Below, in pieces: positions 32,443 to 44,403 of a stretch of DNA of 64,000 nucleotides. This stretch comes from Favolaschia claudopus (taxonomy: Eukaryota > Basidiomycota > Agaricomycetes > Agaricales > Mycenaceae). Made by a program: the position numbers and the translations under genes. A model generated the notes under the pieces. That model was given only the letters and a program-made list of their open reading frames with translations. It ran no database searches and had not been told where the DNA came from. Position 1 is the first letter of the stretch. Each line of letters begins with the position of its first letter. The DNA lies in assembly GCA_037176885.1 (NCBI GenBank), contig JAWWNJ010000131.1:372001-436000 (forward strand), written 5' to 3'.

Positions 32443-35114
32443 AGGTTATCGCCACAGAGTCCGCTATTTGATCGCATAGCATCTCGCCCATATGCTGCAG
32501 GTGGAGCCCGGGCACACTGCTAATAGAACTCCAGATTTAAATTGTGTGGGCGCTTGGTGGGCGCAAGGCGCCTACGATTCAAGTTGCCGGCAAGAGTGAT
32601 AATTCTATGCTTCATCAGGTCGTGTCGAAACATAGGCATAGAGCTGGTAGATATTAGGTGTCCGAGAACGACGAGGGAGAGCGCGCCTCAGAATTGCAGA
32701 CAAAATCGGTGAGAAAAAAGAGATTGTGGGTGGAAATAAGTAAAGAGCGGTTGTTTACCTGTGTTGATTTTGCCCTCTTTCATCTTCTCACGCTCTCCTG
32801 GACGAGCCTGACGAGCCTCGACCGTCGAATCTTGAGGCGATTGCTCCCTCATTTCTACCCCATACAAGCCTTGGATGAAAAGCAATCTTAATGGCCAAGT
32901 TTTGTATTCAGCAATCTCTAGGAAAAGCATAAACTGAGCGATTTCCTATCAAAATTTTCAATTTTCCGCCGCACTGCGTCTGTCCTGGCGATACTCGATA
33001 CACCCTCGCCGGTTCTCCGCTCGCAGAGTCCCGTACCTTATCACCTACGCTCTGGACGGTCTGGGAGCGGCGACAGTCAGCTTGCAGCAGGACTTCGTGT
33101 GGCCACTGGCATGAAACTCTGCCACCTCGGGGACCGTCGGCGGCCGACGCAATAGTATCACTCATACACGCAGAAAACCTAAATGTGTGTGCGTACGCAT
33201 CGTTTTGTTCCTCCCCATCGTTTTCGGAATCGTCGATACCCGTCATCTTCTTGTTGTCTTCCTATCTGACCGCGCCTCACTTCATTGACATCCGTCCCTT
33301 TGCAGACCTCAAGCTCTTCCCCCGCTGCCATTCCGTCTACGTCGGGCACGTCGCTTCCGATTGAGTCAAGACGCAGGTCTTTCCGTCACCATGCACGATA
33401 CCCACCGAGACCCCGCGAAACCGGGTGTCCCAGACCTTCGTCGCGGTACCAGCCATCCGTATGAGTCCCTTCTCGCCTGCAAGACGCTTGCCGTGGGAGC
33501 CAGAATGGATGGATAGGCGCGGGTTAGAGTTGTCACCGCCTAATGCATGTACATGAGTGACGGGGTCTGCTCGTGGAATCGTGGAATGAGCGTGAGGTCG
33601 ACACGCATACGAATGTGGTGCGGGTGCGTACCTCGGTCCTCGTCGTGCGCCTGTCTACATTGTTCTTCCCGCCTCCGCGTCGGTGACGCTGGCGTTGTCG
33701 TCGATCCTATCTCTTCGTCTACCACCGGAGCGCCGATTCACGTCGAATCGCATAAGACGCTGGTTTTCGTCGTCGTATCGCCATTGATGGCCTGGATCCC
33801 TGTTTGTCGCCGAGGTGCAATTGTACATACGCCTCATTGGCTTCGGGCGGGTCGCTCTTGATGCATACTGGATGGACGGATGCATGAAAGCAGTATGAGG
33901 GTCGCCGCTGGGGGACGTGCATCGGCGACTGGCTCGGACGCGAACGCGGACGGGTGACGCGTCGCCCGCGTCTTTGGAGGGTTTCGAACGATGATCCATA
34001 TGGATTGCTTGGGTGGCGCATTCTTCTTTCCTGTGCCCACGACCCTCGTCATTCCTCCTCAGTCTCGAAGGAGCATTGTCCGTTGTTATGTCCGTTTGTA
34101 CCCGGAGCCGACGTTCAAAAGACCGATACGCCCTTCGCTTTCGCCAGTCTGCTGTGCCGTGTCGTGTATGAGCTAGCTGGCTGATACTCGGCAGGATGAT
34201 TGGATTCTGCTTGGGGGTGTTGCTGACGTGCCTACCGACGGGGTCTTGGAACGATACCGCCGGGAACAGTGAGCGCTTGAATGCGGCGGTTATCCATTCC
34301 CCGCTCGAAGCGTCGCTGCTCATTCTGCGATGCACCTAATTAGGGCCTGGGTCGTAACAGCGGTCTATGCAGGTGAAGCCCCCAACGTCGAGGTACACAA
34401 ACACTCATGCACTCATGGGGAAGAGTTCGATGCATATGCGTCGGTGCGTCAAGAACGCTCCGGTCGTTCATGCCTTTCCTCGCTGTGGCTGTGCTATTCC
34501 GCCTTCAGGCATTTTCACCTTTTCCCCTCGAAGGAGCTGCGCCTCACCCAGCGGACGCCCCGGGATATGTCTCTCAGTGTACAGCGCTGCTGCTCCCTAT
34601 ACAGCTATGACATTCTTGGCCGTACGGTGCCCGGGATACCTTCGCCGATGCGACGACGCCGAAGTATATCATCGACCCCTGCCATCGTGAAGCTCTTCTC
34701 GATGCGCGATTTGCGATCGCACATTCAGGATTGAAGGCGAGTACTTACAATTAACTTTCTTGTGCGATTCCAGCTCATTTTATGTATGTTATGTTACCTA
34801 GGCATTTGATTGAATTTTCGGATGAAGAGTACAGCGAGGTAGATTTCTTGTTATGAGAGCTAGCGTTACCATTAGTTGGAACTTGGGCGTTTTAGTGGGA
34901 CTGCGGTTGACAAGTATACGATAATGTGTGTGTAATTGTGTTTAAGCTTCAATCAGGGATCACAAATCATGATCATGTCCAGGTCGCGAACACCAACGGC
35001 GCATTCAAGTTCAAGATGAGTACCTTGACAACATCCGTCAAAGCTGTACCACAGCGATTCATATTTATCTCGCTATCCTTGCTACGCGGGCTACCCTCCC
35101 TGCATCGTGGACAC
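32443..35114. repeat. Upstream block of unit 5 and spacer to FB2
   Basis: Starts with segments shared with 26.1-26.6 kb, then the ttgtttacctgtgttgattttgccc motif (32751-32775), the ttcagcaatctctaggaaa string, a D block at 33275-33520, and a P repeat at 34465-34640. The long frames across 33.6-34.3 kb lie on opposite strands of this repeat material and are not supported. 34740-35110 is AT-richer and should hold the FB2 promoter. Confidence 0.5.
34465..34640. repeat. P repeat, copy 2
   Basis: Family of about 180 nt: catgcctttcctcgctgtggctgtgct.ttccgccttcaggcattttcacctttt...cagcggacgccccgggata...gctgctgc. Other copies are at 13960-14060 (partial), 39080-39250, 43685-43860 and 51715-51910, all in the same orientation and all on the upstream side of an S or U gene. 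Confidence 0.65.
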
Positions 35115-36748
35115 ATGCACCAACCCATCCGCTATCTAACTCTCCTGCCCATAGAGATCTGGACCCTATGTTGGTCTCTCTGCTCCCTCCGCCAGCAGCG
35201 CCGTCTATCCCTCGTCTGTAAACCCTTCCGCTCCATCACTCTCCCCATTCTATTCCACCACCTGTCCTTCGATGCTGGGGTGGATGTCGCTGTTTTTTGC
35301 ATGGAGAAGGAGGATCGTATTCGCCGGCTGCGCTCTATGCACAGGACTGCCGTTCGACTGGAGAAATTAACGCAGTATTATTCGCAATTGCAACCGGCAT
35401 TGGCTCCTTTCGTGAAGTCGTGGACTGTTGTGTTGGGATACCAGGAGAGGTATAGGATTGACAACATCGGTCTCTCCGAAGCCCTCCATACTCGAATTTA
35501 CGAGAGCTTTGGCAAAGTCCTAACACTATGCTATAACCTGTCGGCGGTGCATCTTAAAAGGCTGAAGATGGACACGATGCTATTGAGCACGGTTCTGTCT
35601 TTGCCGAAGCTGCAACACCTCACACTCGACACTCGCGAATCGACCATCGTTGATACCGGAGGCGTCTTGCCAAGGAAGACCATGCTGCGGAGCCTTGATC
35701 TCAGCCAGGATTATCTCTTGCGGGAGGGTTTCGCAGAGATCGATCTTCCTATCCTTGCGCATCTCACACTTCATTCGGTGACGGAGCAGGAGTCATTTTT
35801 TCAACATGTCGCCGAGCGGTTTACTCGGCTTGAAACGCTGACAGTCGATTCCATACAAGGTTCTGACTTCCCGGTAATCAAAACAAATTCTCTACCGATT
35901 TTACGGGCTCTCACGGGGCCACCAACCATGATAACTTCGTTGGCGCCGAATCGACCGATTACACGCGTCTCCATTGGAAATTCCACTTCCACGCCGGCGT
36001 CTCTTTTACAGACGTGTGCTGCTCTCTCTCGCAGCTCCGTTGCTGTCCGCACGCTTCACCTTCCTGAACTTCACTTCATACCCCAGTTCCTACCATGGCA
36101 GTCTAATTCTAATTCGGATGGCGTCAATATTAATCCGCTGCACGATTTCTTGACCCAGATAGCAAGCCTCCTCCCTGATCTCACCGAGTTAGTTCTCGAG
36201 CTCCCGGATCCGCGCCCCGGCTTCAGCTGTGGCTACTTTGGTGGTGGACTCAATATCGACTCGGAATTAGTTGGTGTTGACGAGCTGCCTATTCTGTGCG
36301 ATGATACTGCATTTGATGGTTTACCTGAACACGAAGTGTCTGACGACGAAGGAGATGCCTCCGATCCAGCCACGAACACGGATGGTAGCATCATCTTATT
36401 TGACGAATCATTGGGAGAGATCAAGATAGATTTCTGGCAGCATGATGTGAGCATTTTCCTCTTATCTTCGTCTTATTCGAGATTGCTTATGATTTCCGAA
36501 TTTAGGTTTTCTTGTACCAGATTTCCCCGAGCTCTATCCCCCTTCCTCGTAGCATTGAGATTCTTCATCTACATGCATCTTGGGTGGGGATTCCTTTGGC
36601 TTTGGCTGCACAGGAGCGCGCAGTGGAGTCACTCGCGACGGCTTACCCTACGTTGCGAGAAGTTCAGCTTGGATTGCGGCGAAATTCGACGTGGAGGCGA
36701 GCCGGTCTGTCTGAGTCTTTGCGGAGAGTCGTTGTAAAGAGTTCTTGA
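35115..36748 (+). CDS. FB2: F-box protein with divergent leucine-rich repeats
   Basis: Exons 35115-36446 and 36506-36748 (intron 59 nt), 524 aa. F-box-like N-terminus (LLPIEIWTLCWSLCS, RRLSLVCKPFRSI), Leu-rich repeats (LSLPKLQHLTLDT, MLRSLDLSQDYLL, LETLTVDSIQGSDF), a conserved ALTGPPTMITSLAPNRP segment shared with FB1 and FB3, acidic stretch (EHEVSDDEGDASD) before the intron, and a short last exon (IEILHLHASW ... PTLREVQLGL). Same role expected as FB1: substrate receptor of an SCF ubiquitin ligase. It sits alone between two repeat-rich tracts, transcribed against the neighbouring S and U genes. Confidence 0.85.
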
Positions 36749-39590
36749 TACTTGATTTTCCATTTGTAGCTCACGAGAAATGTTATTTCAAGACAATCCC
36801 CGACAGAAATGGCATCCCTCCTGCGGCCACGAATTTCGTTGTCTCTCCCAGCAATTCAATTGTTCTTTGCGGCAAGCAGCAAGCCTTTGCCCCTATCTCA
36901 AATATCTTCCCGTTCCAAGAGTCTGCTTCTTTGTTTTGTCGTCGGTCTCTACTATACGGAAGGTTGCAAAACCATATCCAATGGATATACAATTCACCTG
37001 TTTAAAACACTACAAGCCGCCATCCTCGGTTTCATCTCCAACTGACTGCGGACCGAGGCCCGGAGCGAAGCGAAGGCGCAACTTGTTAGTTGGTAAAATT
37101 ATTCCCTGCGCATGAAAGAATCATAAACGATACCCCGAGGAAATGTTACGATATGCGCATCGGGCGCATCACCGGACCGGAACAATCAGTAACCGGTTTG
37201 TCTGCTGTTATTTGCTGCACCCTTCTCATCATCATCGACGACAACGACGAACGTCGATTACCGGAGCTTTCGCACACTGCGCGCTGAGTTCTGAGATGCA
37301 AGTGCTATCTTATCCTCGATTTTGGACTTCTGGGGGTTGATTTGAAAGCGATTTGAAGCGGATACCTCACCCTTTCGCGCTTTCGATTTTACACATTTGT
37401 CTTGCTTCGAAGATTCAAGTGCTTACGGACGAAGCGCGGCCAGAGGACTATGAGTCTTAAACAATCTAATGGCTTGATTTTGAAGCGTAACAGGCGCGTT
37501 TCGACCATCTTCCGCTCGTCACTCGAAAGGCTGATATTAGTCCGCGATTCAGGGTACATTCGCAGTGAATCTGGGGATGCGGATGTGTTTCCGACGCGTA
37601 CTTAGCCTCGACTGCCGTGGCTGGGAGCGCGCAGCAGTGGATTGCATCGGAACTATGGTGCGTGTCTTTCTCTTGCTCACTCTCACATCTCTTCCTTTCT
37701 TTTTCTTACTCTATGGCTTCCTCTATCGAGACTTTTTTACTCTCATGCTGTTCTACTTGATCTCCTACTCTTCTCTACCTTATACTTGTCTTTTTTCCTC
37801 ACTCACTCACCCTTCCAGATCTTCATGCCGGCTCTGTCGCTCATCTTCATCCACGCACCGACCCCCACGTTTACTCGCAACTTCATCTCGCTCTCAATCG
37901 TGACGAGGATGCTGTCTATGGGGTGGAGGAAGCGAGCCGCGACTCAGGCTTCCGCCTACACTTCAGAGTCGATATGGCACCGTAGCAACATAAACGAAGT
38001 AGCCGAACGAGCACTGTCATCATGGTGTGGTTCTTTTCCTTTGCCTCTTGCCCTTCTCCTGGCGTTTTTCTTCCGTTCGCTAACACATACTCGCCCAGAA
38101 AATAAAGTAGATCTTGTCGTGCACGACCTGGATAACTTCGGCGAGGCAAAACGACTGCGCTACGCATCACAGTCCACAGAGCGCTTCTTAACCTTATCTC
38201 TTACATGTTAGCAAGAGACACCTGAATACTACGACGGCGCGTACGCTTGAGTTACTGATATGGCCGATATGCGCTCCAGCTGCGGGATGGATAGGATGGA
38301 GGATAAGCACGCGAAAACGACGCCTCGTAGGAATACTCTTCTTGGTCGCAGACAGGTTTTTATGGTACGTATCGTTTCGTTTCCTCTTTTCTCGCCTTCG
38401 TCATGGTCATTGTTCCCCACAACTACTCAATTTGCCACAACTTCTCGCCATGCCCAACCAAATTCCTCTGAGCTGACCTCACTTTTTCTTACAGACATCG
38501 ACCTCTTTTCGCCGCTGCTGCGGAGATACTCATACGCAAGATGCATGGCCAGCTGTACCGACTTCGGAAGTGTGGATTCGGTATCGGTCTACGAAGTCTG
38601 GACTATGCTGCTGGCAGCCTGCTGCTGCCCAGGATCCATGAATGGCCTCGGATGGAGCAGCAATGAGTCCCTGGCGGTTGGGGTGGCTATCGTTCCACGC
38701 TCCCGCGCTGAGACGTGTGCGCGACATTTTCGTATTGGGCTTCGCGAGAGCGGGTCACTGGCACTCGCATACTCGGGCAGACGCCTGAGGCTGGGAGTCG
38801 CCAAGCGCTTCGGCTTTGCCTTGGCGCAATGCGTGATGATTCGGGACGACGAGCTCGAGAATGATACGGAGCTTCTTTTGTTTTCTGGACCTGCGGTTTC
38901 CGTTGGAGTTGCGTTGGAGCCCCACTACTCGTTCTGCGATGCAGGCCTCGGTCGTAACAGTGGTCTATACAGGTGAATCCTCCGAACTCGAGGCGGTAGC
39001 AGGCGGTAGCTGAGCATCTACGAGCTCCTACACAGAGCAGCTCGAGGCACATGCGTCGTAGTGTCGGGAATGCTCCAATCGTTCATGCCCTTCCTAGCTG
39101 TGGCTGTGCTACTCCGCCTTTAGCCATTTTCACCTTTTCCCCTCGACGGAGCTGCGGCTCGGCCAGCGGACGCCCCGGGATGTGTTCCCCTGCATATGGG
39201 GCTGCTGCTGCGGGTGTAGGTACGGGGTTGTGGATGGGTAGTGTTGGGGAGGCGGCAGCCGGCGGGTCGAGAGCAAGTCGAGAGACATGGGTTTGAAGTA
39301 CGTCGGATTCTGGGTAGCGGATGGGGCGGGATATACACCTCGATGTGCTGTCTCCCTACAGGGGAGTCTGCTGTGATGCTTGTTGGCGAAGTTGGAGTGA
39401 AATTCAGGAGCCGGAGAATGAGCCCTACGCCTTTCGTTCGGGCGGGGAGCAAATAACTGCTGGGAATATCAATGGTTTGAACAGGTTTACAAAATTTTTA
39501 TCGACGGTTTACGACCCCTCGTAAACTAAACGGAAAAACAAAGGATTTCAATGGTTTAGACCTGTTTTTAGACCGAAGAATTTGAGCCTT
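36749..39590. other. Repeat-rich tract with no supported gene
   Basis: Contains a P repeat (39080-39250) and exon-intron-like pieces (37590-38200 and 38260-38560) in which short coding-like words are followed by GTGCGT/GTACGT and end in pyrimidine-rich stretches with CCAG or ACAG, similar in style to 42.4-43.5, 46.9-48.0 and 50.8-51.5 kb. They look like remains of a spliced gene, but I could not join a frame. The 238-codon plus frame at 38260-38976 crosses such borders and is doubtful. 39460-39580 is AT-rich. Confidence 0.4.
39080..39250. repeat. P repeat, copy 3
   Basis: Reads catgcccttcctagctgtggctgtgctactccgcc...cattttcaccttttcccctcgacggagctgcggctcggccagcggacgccccgggat...gctgctgctgcgg. 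Same strand and order as copies 2, 4 and 5. Confidence 0.65.
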
Positions 39591-39950
39591 TCAATTCGAT
39601 GACCGTGATATAATCCCGAGGGCCTCTAAGGCTGCAGTAACGGCCCTGTCTCTAGCTCGCAGCTCGTCGAGTCGCACCGGTTTCGCCACCCAATACCTCC
39701 TCCCACCATTGGCACTCTCCCGCGTCGACGTCGCCCCAACCGTCCCCGCGCGGAGCATCCCAACAGTGCTCCCCGCCGCACCCGTGCTCGCACTGGGTGT
39801 CTGCAGCCCCAACGCATCCTGCCCCGGCGGCCCCGTAAGCGGCGTCCGCACATACGCCTTCCAAAACTCGCGCAGCTCCTTGGTCTCCGTGCTCTGGTCG
39901 CCATCAAAATCACTTGACCGAGTTGCCAGAGGGAACAGCAACAAGTACAA
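39591..39950 (-). pseudogene. Foreign coding fragment at the 3' side of U2
   Basis: An open frame of about 119 codons, much richer in G and C than its surroundings, with KELREFWKAYVRTPLTGP, an Ala/Gly/Thr-rich middle, and RRYWVAKPVRLDELRARDRA. The FWKxYxRTPLTGP signature recalls the tail region of some basidiomycete regulatory proteins, recalled only loosely. It directly abuts and overlaps the U2 stop in another frame; no paralog U gene has it. It may be a captured piece of another gene, or a spliced extra 3' exon of U2. No ATG in good context starts it. Confidence 0.45.
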
Positions 39951-41521
39951 GCTTCATTAAAATAGAGTTGGGTCGTGAGGCTGTTTGAACTGGAGTAATT
40001 CTCAAAGTGTCAGATAGTCCTGCCAGAGTGGTGCTCGACGTGTTGGATACCCGCGAGTTTGAATTCGGCGTAAGAGGTTGATGTAGCTTGGCGTCGATAG
40101 CTGTCTGCGGCGATTCCTTTGGCAGTGTAGAACTTCCCTGTGCCTCAGCCTGCAGAGAGGAAGATAAAGCAGCTTGAGATGATGGAAACTTTTGGTGACA
40201 ATGATTGCTAAGCAAAGTCGTGAACCGAAGGGCTTCGTCGGATACTCTAGAATAAAGCTCACCAATCTATCGAGGTTTGAAGATTACAACCTGGCAATGC
40301 AGGGACCTCGGCCTTGCAATAGGGACAGCTCATCCCCTTGGTGGACTCGCGATACAGAATCCCCGCCATGAAAACCTCAGCGCCCGCGGAAACTAGGAGA
40401 CTGCCAAGACGGTAAACTGAGCAATGACGATCTTGTATACGATAGCGATGGGATATGATCATGATCGTTAATTCTTCGTTTCCATTGAAAAATCCCTGTA
40501 GTGCTTTGAGGAAGGCCTGGATGAAGGTATTGAGTACCATGAAATTGTGCGCAGATAGGGTGACCCACTCTGGGATTTCTCCAAACATCCAACGACATCG
40601 GTCTACGCTTTCCCGTGACATCGACGAGGGTGATCATGTCGTTCAGAGAAGGTATGGTTGGGATAGCGAGAATGGGTAGAGCAAGAAGAGGAACGAGTCG
40701 GAGTCGATCAATGATGCCGAGGGAGCCAGAGAAGTGTAAGGCGGATGAAACGCAGTGCATGAACATATGGACTTTGTCTCTGTCGCCACGTATGTAGTCC
40801 AATAGTCGGTTGAACATCTGCACCATCCGCCGGAAGTCATAGTATGCATCTGTCAACAGTGAACGCGCTATTGGTCGGGCATGATTGAACTTGTACCAAC
40901 TCACTTTCATTATGGGAGTCCTGTGAATGCGACTGTTCCAATAGCTTCGGTGCAAACAGGGAGTATAGAGCACAGTAAATGATTGCGACCGTTCGCTCTT
41001 CGTCGCCGTGTATGTATTCTGCTACTCGCCGAACTGGCCGGACAATCCGGCCTTCCGCGACGACCTCAGCTGTGGCATCGGGAGCGGAATCCATGCAGCT
41101 GCAGGCGCAAGAATAGTAGTAATAAGAGTAGTATGCATCTGCCGCGCGTTGGTTAGCAGATGATGGGAGTATTTACACACAGCACACAAGACAAGTCGGA
41201 TTCGGACTCGAAACAGATGAGAACGCGTGGCAACTCACTTCCTTCGACATTGTGCCATGTTGTTACAGCGGGGAGATGGAATTGCGGACCTTCGCCCTTG
41301 CCGCCTGCGCCACCCTGGAGTATAGCCGCACCGCCGATGCCTCCGGTCCCGCCTACACACAAAAGGAAAGACACCTCAATAGGGGGAACAGTCGTAGAAA
41401 TTATCAGCCACGTACCGCTGATTTTGACGATCGGTCCGGTCTGGGGGAAGGAATTCCAGTTGGCGTGTGTTTGAGGGCCAGTTGGCCGAGCCCATGGACG
41501 CCAGGAGCCGAAACTTGGCAT
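39910..41521 (-). CDS. U2: glycine-rich / ubiquitin-like / zinc-ribbon protein
   Basis: Exons 41521-41416, 41352-41239, 41138-40905, 40849-40569, 40516-40263, 40207-39910 (428 aa). N-terminus MPSFGSWRPWARPTGPQTH matches U3. Then GGTGGIGG...GGAGGKGEGPQF, an additional exon not found in U1 or U4 (VRRVAEYIHGDEERTVAIIY), which repeats the helical segment of the next exon (FNRLLDYIRGDRDKVHMFMH), then the ubiquitin-like domain (MITLVDVTGKRR ... EVFMAGILYR), and CPYC...DCNHC as the zinc-ribbon-like motif. The C-terminus is a Ser/Thr/Gln-rich, probably disordered tail (HQKFPSSQAALSSSL) unrelated to the tails of U1, U3 and U4. The last exon might splice into the GC-rich fragment at 39591-39950 instead of ending at 39910. 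Confidence 0.78.
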
Positions 41522-44403
41522 GGAAGACGCAGTGGTAACGGAGAGAGCAAGGGTACAAAAGTAGGCCGAGTGTCAGCGAGGATAGGGCTTGTGTCAAGAG
41601 GACGAAGCTGTAGTCTGAGTCTCTTTAAAACAGCCACTGCAACACCTGAAGGCCTCGTTCTTCCGATGTGTACAGCCGCGTAGAAGAAAGATGTGAGATG
41701 GATTTAGATGCTGTGGCGGCACCGTTGGCCCGGAGCCAAGTTGGTGAATATTGAAACCTCGAGAACTTGAATATTTTCTTCCATTTGTTGGGCCGTTGGA
41801 TTCAACGTTCAAGACTTGGACGAGTCCAAGAATTCGACTCATTGAATTCGAATACTATGAATTTAAAATTAGAGCTTAGATGCGATTTGTAGAGAATTTG
41901 TGTGTCGATTTGATGCATTTCTCGCATGTTGTGATGCGGTCTGCATCGACACTGAGTTTTGAGCTCCAGAGCTGGGGACGTAGTCTTCGTATTCGAGAAA
42001 TGCATAGAGGGGGGAATGAAGAGTTTACATGTGTGAATTTTAATTTGATCCCATCAGCGTCTCCGACTTGACTCCGACGTTCAGTGTTCACCCCGAAATG
42101 CTGCTAGTGCTCCCGACTTGAAGCTTGAAGCCTGAAGGGATTGCGGACCATTCGATTCGATTAGGGATATGCCCGAATCCCAGCTACCTCGATCTTTGGC
42201 TTGCATGTTCTCTACACGACCAGCTTTCCACACGACGATCTGCAAAATGCTCGCCGTTTTCCATGAAATTAACCTCATTCTCTTTTTTGACGGGTCTTTC
42301 AAAGTATGCCGTCCTCATTTCGGGACAACTAACTTCTCATGGATATGTAGACTAGACTCAACGAGGGAGTGAATAGTTTATCGAAGAGAAGAGAAGAGAG
42401 AGACCTTGGCTGCTGCGACGAGTTAGTGTCAATGATGGTCCGAGGTGGTGTTGATTGCGACGAGAGGATTGGATTGAGGTACGCTTGCTATTACGATTTC
42501 TTCTCTTCAATCGCTTTGCATTGCACTTTCTGCGGCAGCTTTTACTTTCCTCGAATTCCCCTTTCCCAATTTCCACGCGCAATTTGTATCCTTTTTTCCC
42601 GTTGACTGACTGCTGCCATCTCTTAAGACAACGCAGCCGCCTCCACCGTCGTTTCCCTGCTTCTTCCAACAATCCCGACAATCCGGAATGACCCTCCTCG
42701 TCTTGGAATTCGCGTGGGGCAGCATTGGAGTTACGTTATCTGTGCGTACATGGCCTTATTTTCTCTTTGGGGTCGCGCTGCTTCTCTTCTTGCTGCGCAT
42801 CGTGTGCTCGGCTACTTCTGCCTGATGTTTCTTTCTTGCTTCGTCCTTCGCTTATAGTTCTTCACATACAGACTTACCATTGCGGGGCTACGTCGCCTAA
42901 AAAATTGGCTCCTGGATTTCTCGCGAATGAAGGACGGCTTGGAAGCATTCCCTTTCAACGCACATCTTCCGCGAGGCGACCGTGGAGGAGCTTCTAATAC
43001 GACTCACGAGAGCAAAAATGCCTGATATGTATGTAGAAAAAACTTTCGGCATCGATGTCCAATCCTCATCCTTGTTTCGCAGATAGCCCTATACATTGCT
43101 GCCGTTGACGTCTCACCTCCTCATGAGGACCGCTCCCGTTCGGTTTGCGCTGGCGACACCGCTCCGCAGAGATACGATGGCCTCTGGTATCGAGGAATAT
43201 GCGCGTTCGATCGTGTAGAACAGATTTATCTCGCGTGATGGTGCGTGTCTCTCATTTGCTTCCCCACTGCTCGCTCTGTGTTCCTTCGAGTGCTCAGTTA
43301 TCTCTTCCTTTATGTCCCTCATCTCTTCACTGGCCTTCATTAAGCTAACGGCGTGTCGTTTTCTTGCAGGTCCCTTTCCTACTCTGGACACCACGTCAAG
43401 GTGGAGACTCAAGTGGAAGTATTTAAAACCTCGGCACTGGTGGTGTCGTTGTTACTCAGCGGGATTGGGACGCGGCGAAGGGCCATGGACGTATATGCTT
43501 TCGTTTCATCGCTAGATGGAGGGTCTGTGGATACGGCGCAGTGAATTCCTCCGGGCAGTACTGCGCGTAACAGACCAGCGGCGCAATCGTGCATGCACCC
43601 CGCGTCCCGGAAGACACGATTGGTAATCCCAAGCCAGACCACCGTACGTGGCATGACGAATCTTTACCCTCCTTCCTGCTGGCCTGCCCAGCGGTGGCTG
43701 TGCCATACCTTCATCTACATTTTTCCATTGCCACCTCCACGCAGCTGCGTATCGGCCAGCGGATGCCCCGGGATACGTCTCTTTATATGCGGCGCTGCTG
43801 CTCCCGATGTGGCTCTGGTGTTCTTCGTATGGTGCTCGGGATACGTTAGCCGGCGGGATTCGAGATATTCTGCTTCGTAGCTGGTGGGATGGCCAGGCTG
43901 TTCCTGCGGACGGGACGGAATGTACGCTTTGTCGTGTTACTCGTTCACTGTGGAAGATGCTGCACTGCTCGTTGGGCTCGTTGCACGGGGTGAGGTAGCC
44001 GGAGTAGCACTTGACTGCCCTCCACTTTCATTTCGACAACGAGACTAACTCGCCTCGCATTCCTCGAGTGTTGTTCTCTATCAGTTTCTGGCCACTGTAT
44101 ACCTGATACCACGGTTTCCTACCCTTGCTCTAGCCTCGCGCGATGATTCGTCCTAGCTGCCCTCGCTTATCTCCCGCGCTATCCCTGAACGTGTGCGTTG
44201 TGGTTCGAGACAAGTGGGGTATCACAAGCTATAACAACTCATCGGCACTGAATGCCGGCCGTCCCAAACAGGCCTCCGCCATCCATTCTCCAGTCCCTCA
44301 TCTCCGCCGCCCCCCTCCTCATCTCCGCCTCCCCTGCATCCGCCATCGCTCTCTTACCCGCCTTCCTCCTCTTTATCAACGTCCCCCGCTCCATTGCGTG
44401 AGT
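41522..44403. repeat. Upstream block of U2, duplicated upstream of U3
   Basis: Matches 46117-48300 in order. Landmarks: gttgactgactg.c..catc (42600 and 47160), gcctgatatgtatgtagaaaaaactttcggc (43019 and 47579), ccgctccgcagagatacgatg.cctctggtatcg (43160 and 47720), catttgcttccccactgctcgctctgt (43253 and 47818). The gene-side offset is about 4.6 kb. Borders like TTTCGCAG|A suggest decayed exons; frames are broken (for example a stop in 43.2 kb where 47.7 kb is open). A P repeat lies at 43685-43860. No gene called. Confidence 0.6.
43685..43860. repeat. P repeat, copy 4
   Basis: Copy reading gcccagcggtggctgtgccatacc...catttttccattgccacctccacgcagctgcgtatcggccagcggatgccccgggatacgtctctttatatgcggcgctgctgctcccg, then gctcgggatacgttagccggcggg, the latter also shared with copy 5. 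Confidence 0.6.

Noticed and set aside
33655..34335. 226-codon minus-strand frame
   Set aside because: Overlies repeat material of unit 5 and has no equivalent in other units.
38260..38976. 238-codon plus-strand frame
   Set aside because: Crosses apparent intron borders (GGTACGTATCG, TTTCTTACAG) and shows no recognisable domain.
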